Positions 63,201-64,000 of a stretch of 64,000 bases of DNA are shown one piece after another. Position 1 is the stretch's first letter, and the number at the start of each line of letters is the position of its first letter. Both the position numbers and the translations under genes were made by a program. Source of the DNA: Paenibacillus sp. FSL K6-1096 (GTDB lineage: Bacteria > Bacillota > Bacilli > Paenibacillales > Paenibacillaceae); NCBI RefSeq assembly GCF_037977055.1, contig NZ_CP150274.1, positions 372,001 to 436,000 on the forward strand. The letters run 5' to 3'. The notes under the pieces are model-generated. The model made no database searches and was not told where the DNA came from. It saw only the letters and a program-made list of their open reading frames with translations.

Positions 63201-64000
63201 GTGAGAACGATCAGTATTCAAAAAGCTGCGGACCGCAAGCACCTGGATCAGCGGCTGCCGCAGATGCCGTGGTTCGTGCAGCAGTTCATTGATTATAAAC
63301 GCCCGGACCTGTCTCCTTCCACCCTGCTGGAGTATATCCGCGATTATGAGTCTTTTTTCGGCTGGCTACGGGGTGAAGGTCTGTCCGCAGCAGCCAGCAA
63401 CGCTGAGATTACCCTGCTGGAGCTGGAGACGCTGCATATGGACAGCATTGTCGGCTACCGCCTGTATCTGACCACCCGGGCCGAGAATGCCAATTCACGC
63501 GTGACGGTCTCCCGGAAGCTGTCTGCGCTGCGCTCGCTGTTCCATTACTTAAGCCAGATCGCCGAGGACGAGAATTTCTACCCGCTGCTGAAGCGCAATA
63601 TTATGGCCAAGGTGGAGATCAAACGGATTCATAAGCCGAAGGACACCGCCGCCAAGCTCAAGGGCAAAATTCTGGAGGATGAGGAGCTGCTGGAATTCGT
63701 GGGCTACATCTATGAAGGATATGGCACCGATGTGGAGGCTAACAAGCAGGCTCATTACTCCTGGCAGCTCAACCGGGAACGGGATGCCTGCATCGCCAGT
63801 CTGATCCTGAACTCCGGCCTGCGCGTATCTGAAGTGGTCAACCTCAACGTGGATGATCTGGACCTGAACAACAAGCTGCTCTATGTCTTCCGCAAGGGGC
63901 ATAACGACGAGACCTTCAAGACCCCCGTGTATTTCCGCGAGCAATCGAAGGATGATCTCAGCCTGTATCTCAGCCTCCGCCAGAGCAGGTACAAGACACC
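63201..64000 (+). CDS. xerS: Tyrosine recombinase XerS, 5' part (runs off window)
   Basis: First 266 codons of a XerS-type recombinase; the gene continues past the right edge. The N-terminal region (LPQMPWFVQQFIDYKRPDLSPSTLLEYIRDYESFFGWL) is typical of XerS, the single-protein dimer resolution recombinase of streptococci and of relatives in other Bacilli. The first catalytic Arg (GLRVSEV) and the strand Lys (RKGHND) are present; the HxxR and Tyr motifs lie outside. The start is uncertain: GTG at 63201 is the only canonical codon near the AAGAAGGTGAG ribosome-like stretch. Confidence 0.88.
   Translation, partial: MRTISIQKAADRKHLDQRLPQMPWFVQQFIDYKRPDLSPSTLLEYIRDYESFFGWLRGEGLSAAASNAEITLLELETLHMDSIVGYRLYLTTRAENANSRVTVSRKLSALRSLFHYLSQIAEDENFYPLLKRNIMAKVEIKRIHKPKDTAAKLKGKILEDEELLEFVGYIYEGYGTDVEANKQAHYSWQLNRERDACIASLILNSGLRVSEVVNLNVDDLDLNNKLLYVFRKGHNDETFKTPVYFREQSKDDLSLYLSLRQSRYKT

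Overview
The window reads as chromosomal DNA of an endospore-forming, low-to-mid GC Firmicute, most likely Paenibacillus or a close relative. The reasons are the spore germination pair gerQ/cwlJ, a BclA-like collagen protein, strong AGGAGG-type ribosome binding sites with frequent TTG and GTG starts, a preQ1-I riboswitch and a ydaO-type c-di-AMP riboswitch, a XerS-type recombinase, and YesMN-type two-component control of a sugar ABC transporter. No rRNA, tRNA, CRISPR array or intact insertion sequence was seen.

Layout. 0-5.9 kb: VanW-family gene, a queF-queC-queD-queE queuosine-precursor operon behind a preQ1 riboswitch, a ZIP metal transporter, a small hypothetical gene and murB. 6.1-10.2 kb: a Fur-boxed siderophore ABC transporter. 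10.4-17.3 kb: KimA-like potassium importer under a c-di-AMP riboswitch, the BdbC/BdbD disulfide pair, an MHYT-PAS histidine kinase and a CNNM/HlyC-type membrane protein. 17.7-24 kb: gerQ, cwlJ, a class C beta-lactamase-fold hydrolase with a candidate Fur box, small proteins, a beta-propeller lipoprotein and an amino acid permease. 24-32.2 kb: lactate dehydrogenase, a tyrosine recombinase coupled to a LysR regulator, a divergent amino acid transporter, an ECF sigma/anti-sigma pair, an esterase and an LPLD-repeat protein.

32.3-56.9 kb is the accessory half. It holds a DapL-like aminotransferase, a YheO regulator/C-S lyase/NhaC/RidA cluster, a decayed tract (collagen-like gene and relic, truncated MFS gene, broken phage integrase, repeats), a P-loop kinase, an SgrR/MFS divergent pair, a sugar ABC cluster with its two-component system and an FAD oxidoreductase, and a WYL regulator/Gfo-Idh pair. 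Four copies of a 28-base dif-like sequence, all in one orientation, lie at about 32.29, 45.86, 54.30 and 56.81 kb and split this half into gene blocks. 56.9-64 kb returns to housekeeping-type genes: TetR/membrane protein/flavodoxin, an AbrB-type membrane protein, a metallo-hydrolase and Rrf2 regulator sharing one operator motif, a lipoprotein, an acetyltransferase and the start of xerS.

The most unusual signal is the set of dif-like sites. Each keeps an arm matching, as I recall it, the Firmicute XerD-arm consensus, while the other arm varies. Two of them overlap gene stop codons. I suggest, as inference only, that they are Xer recombination sites through which gene blocks were gained or lost.
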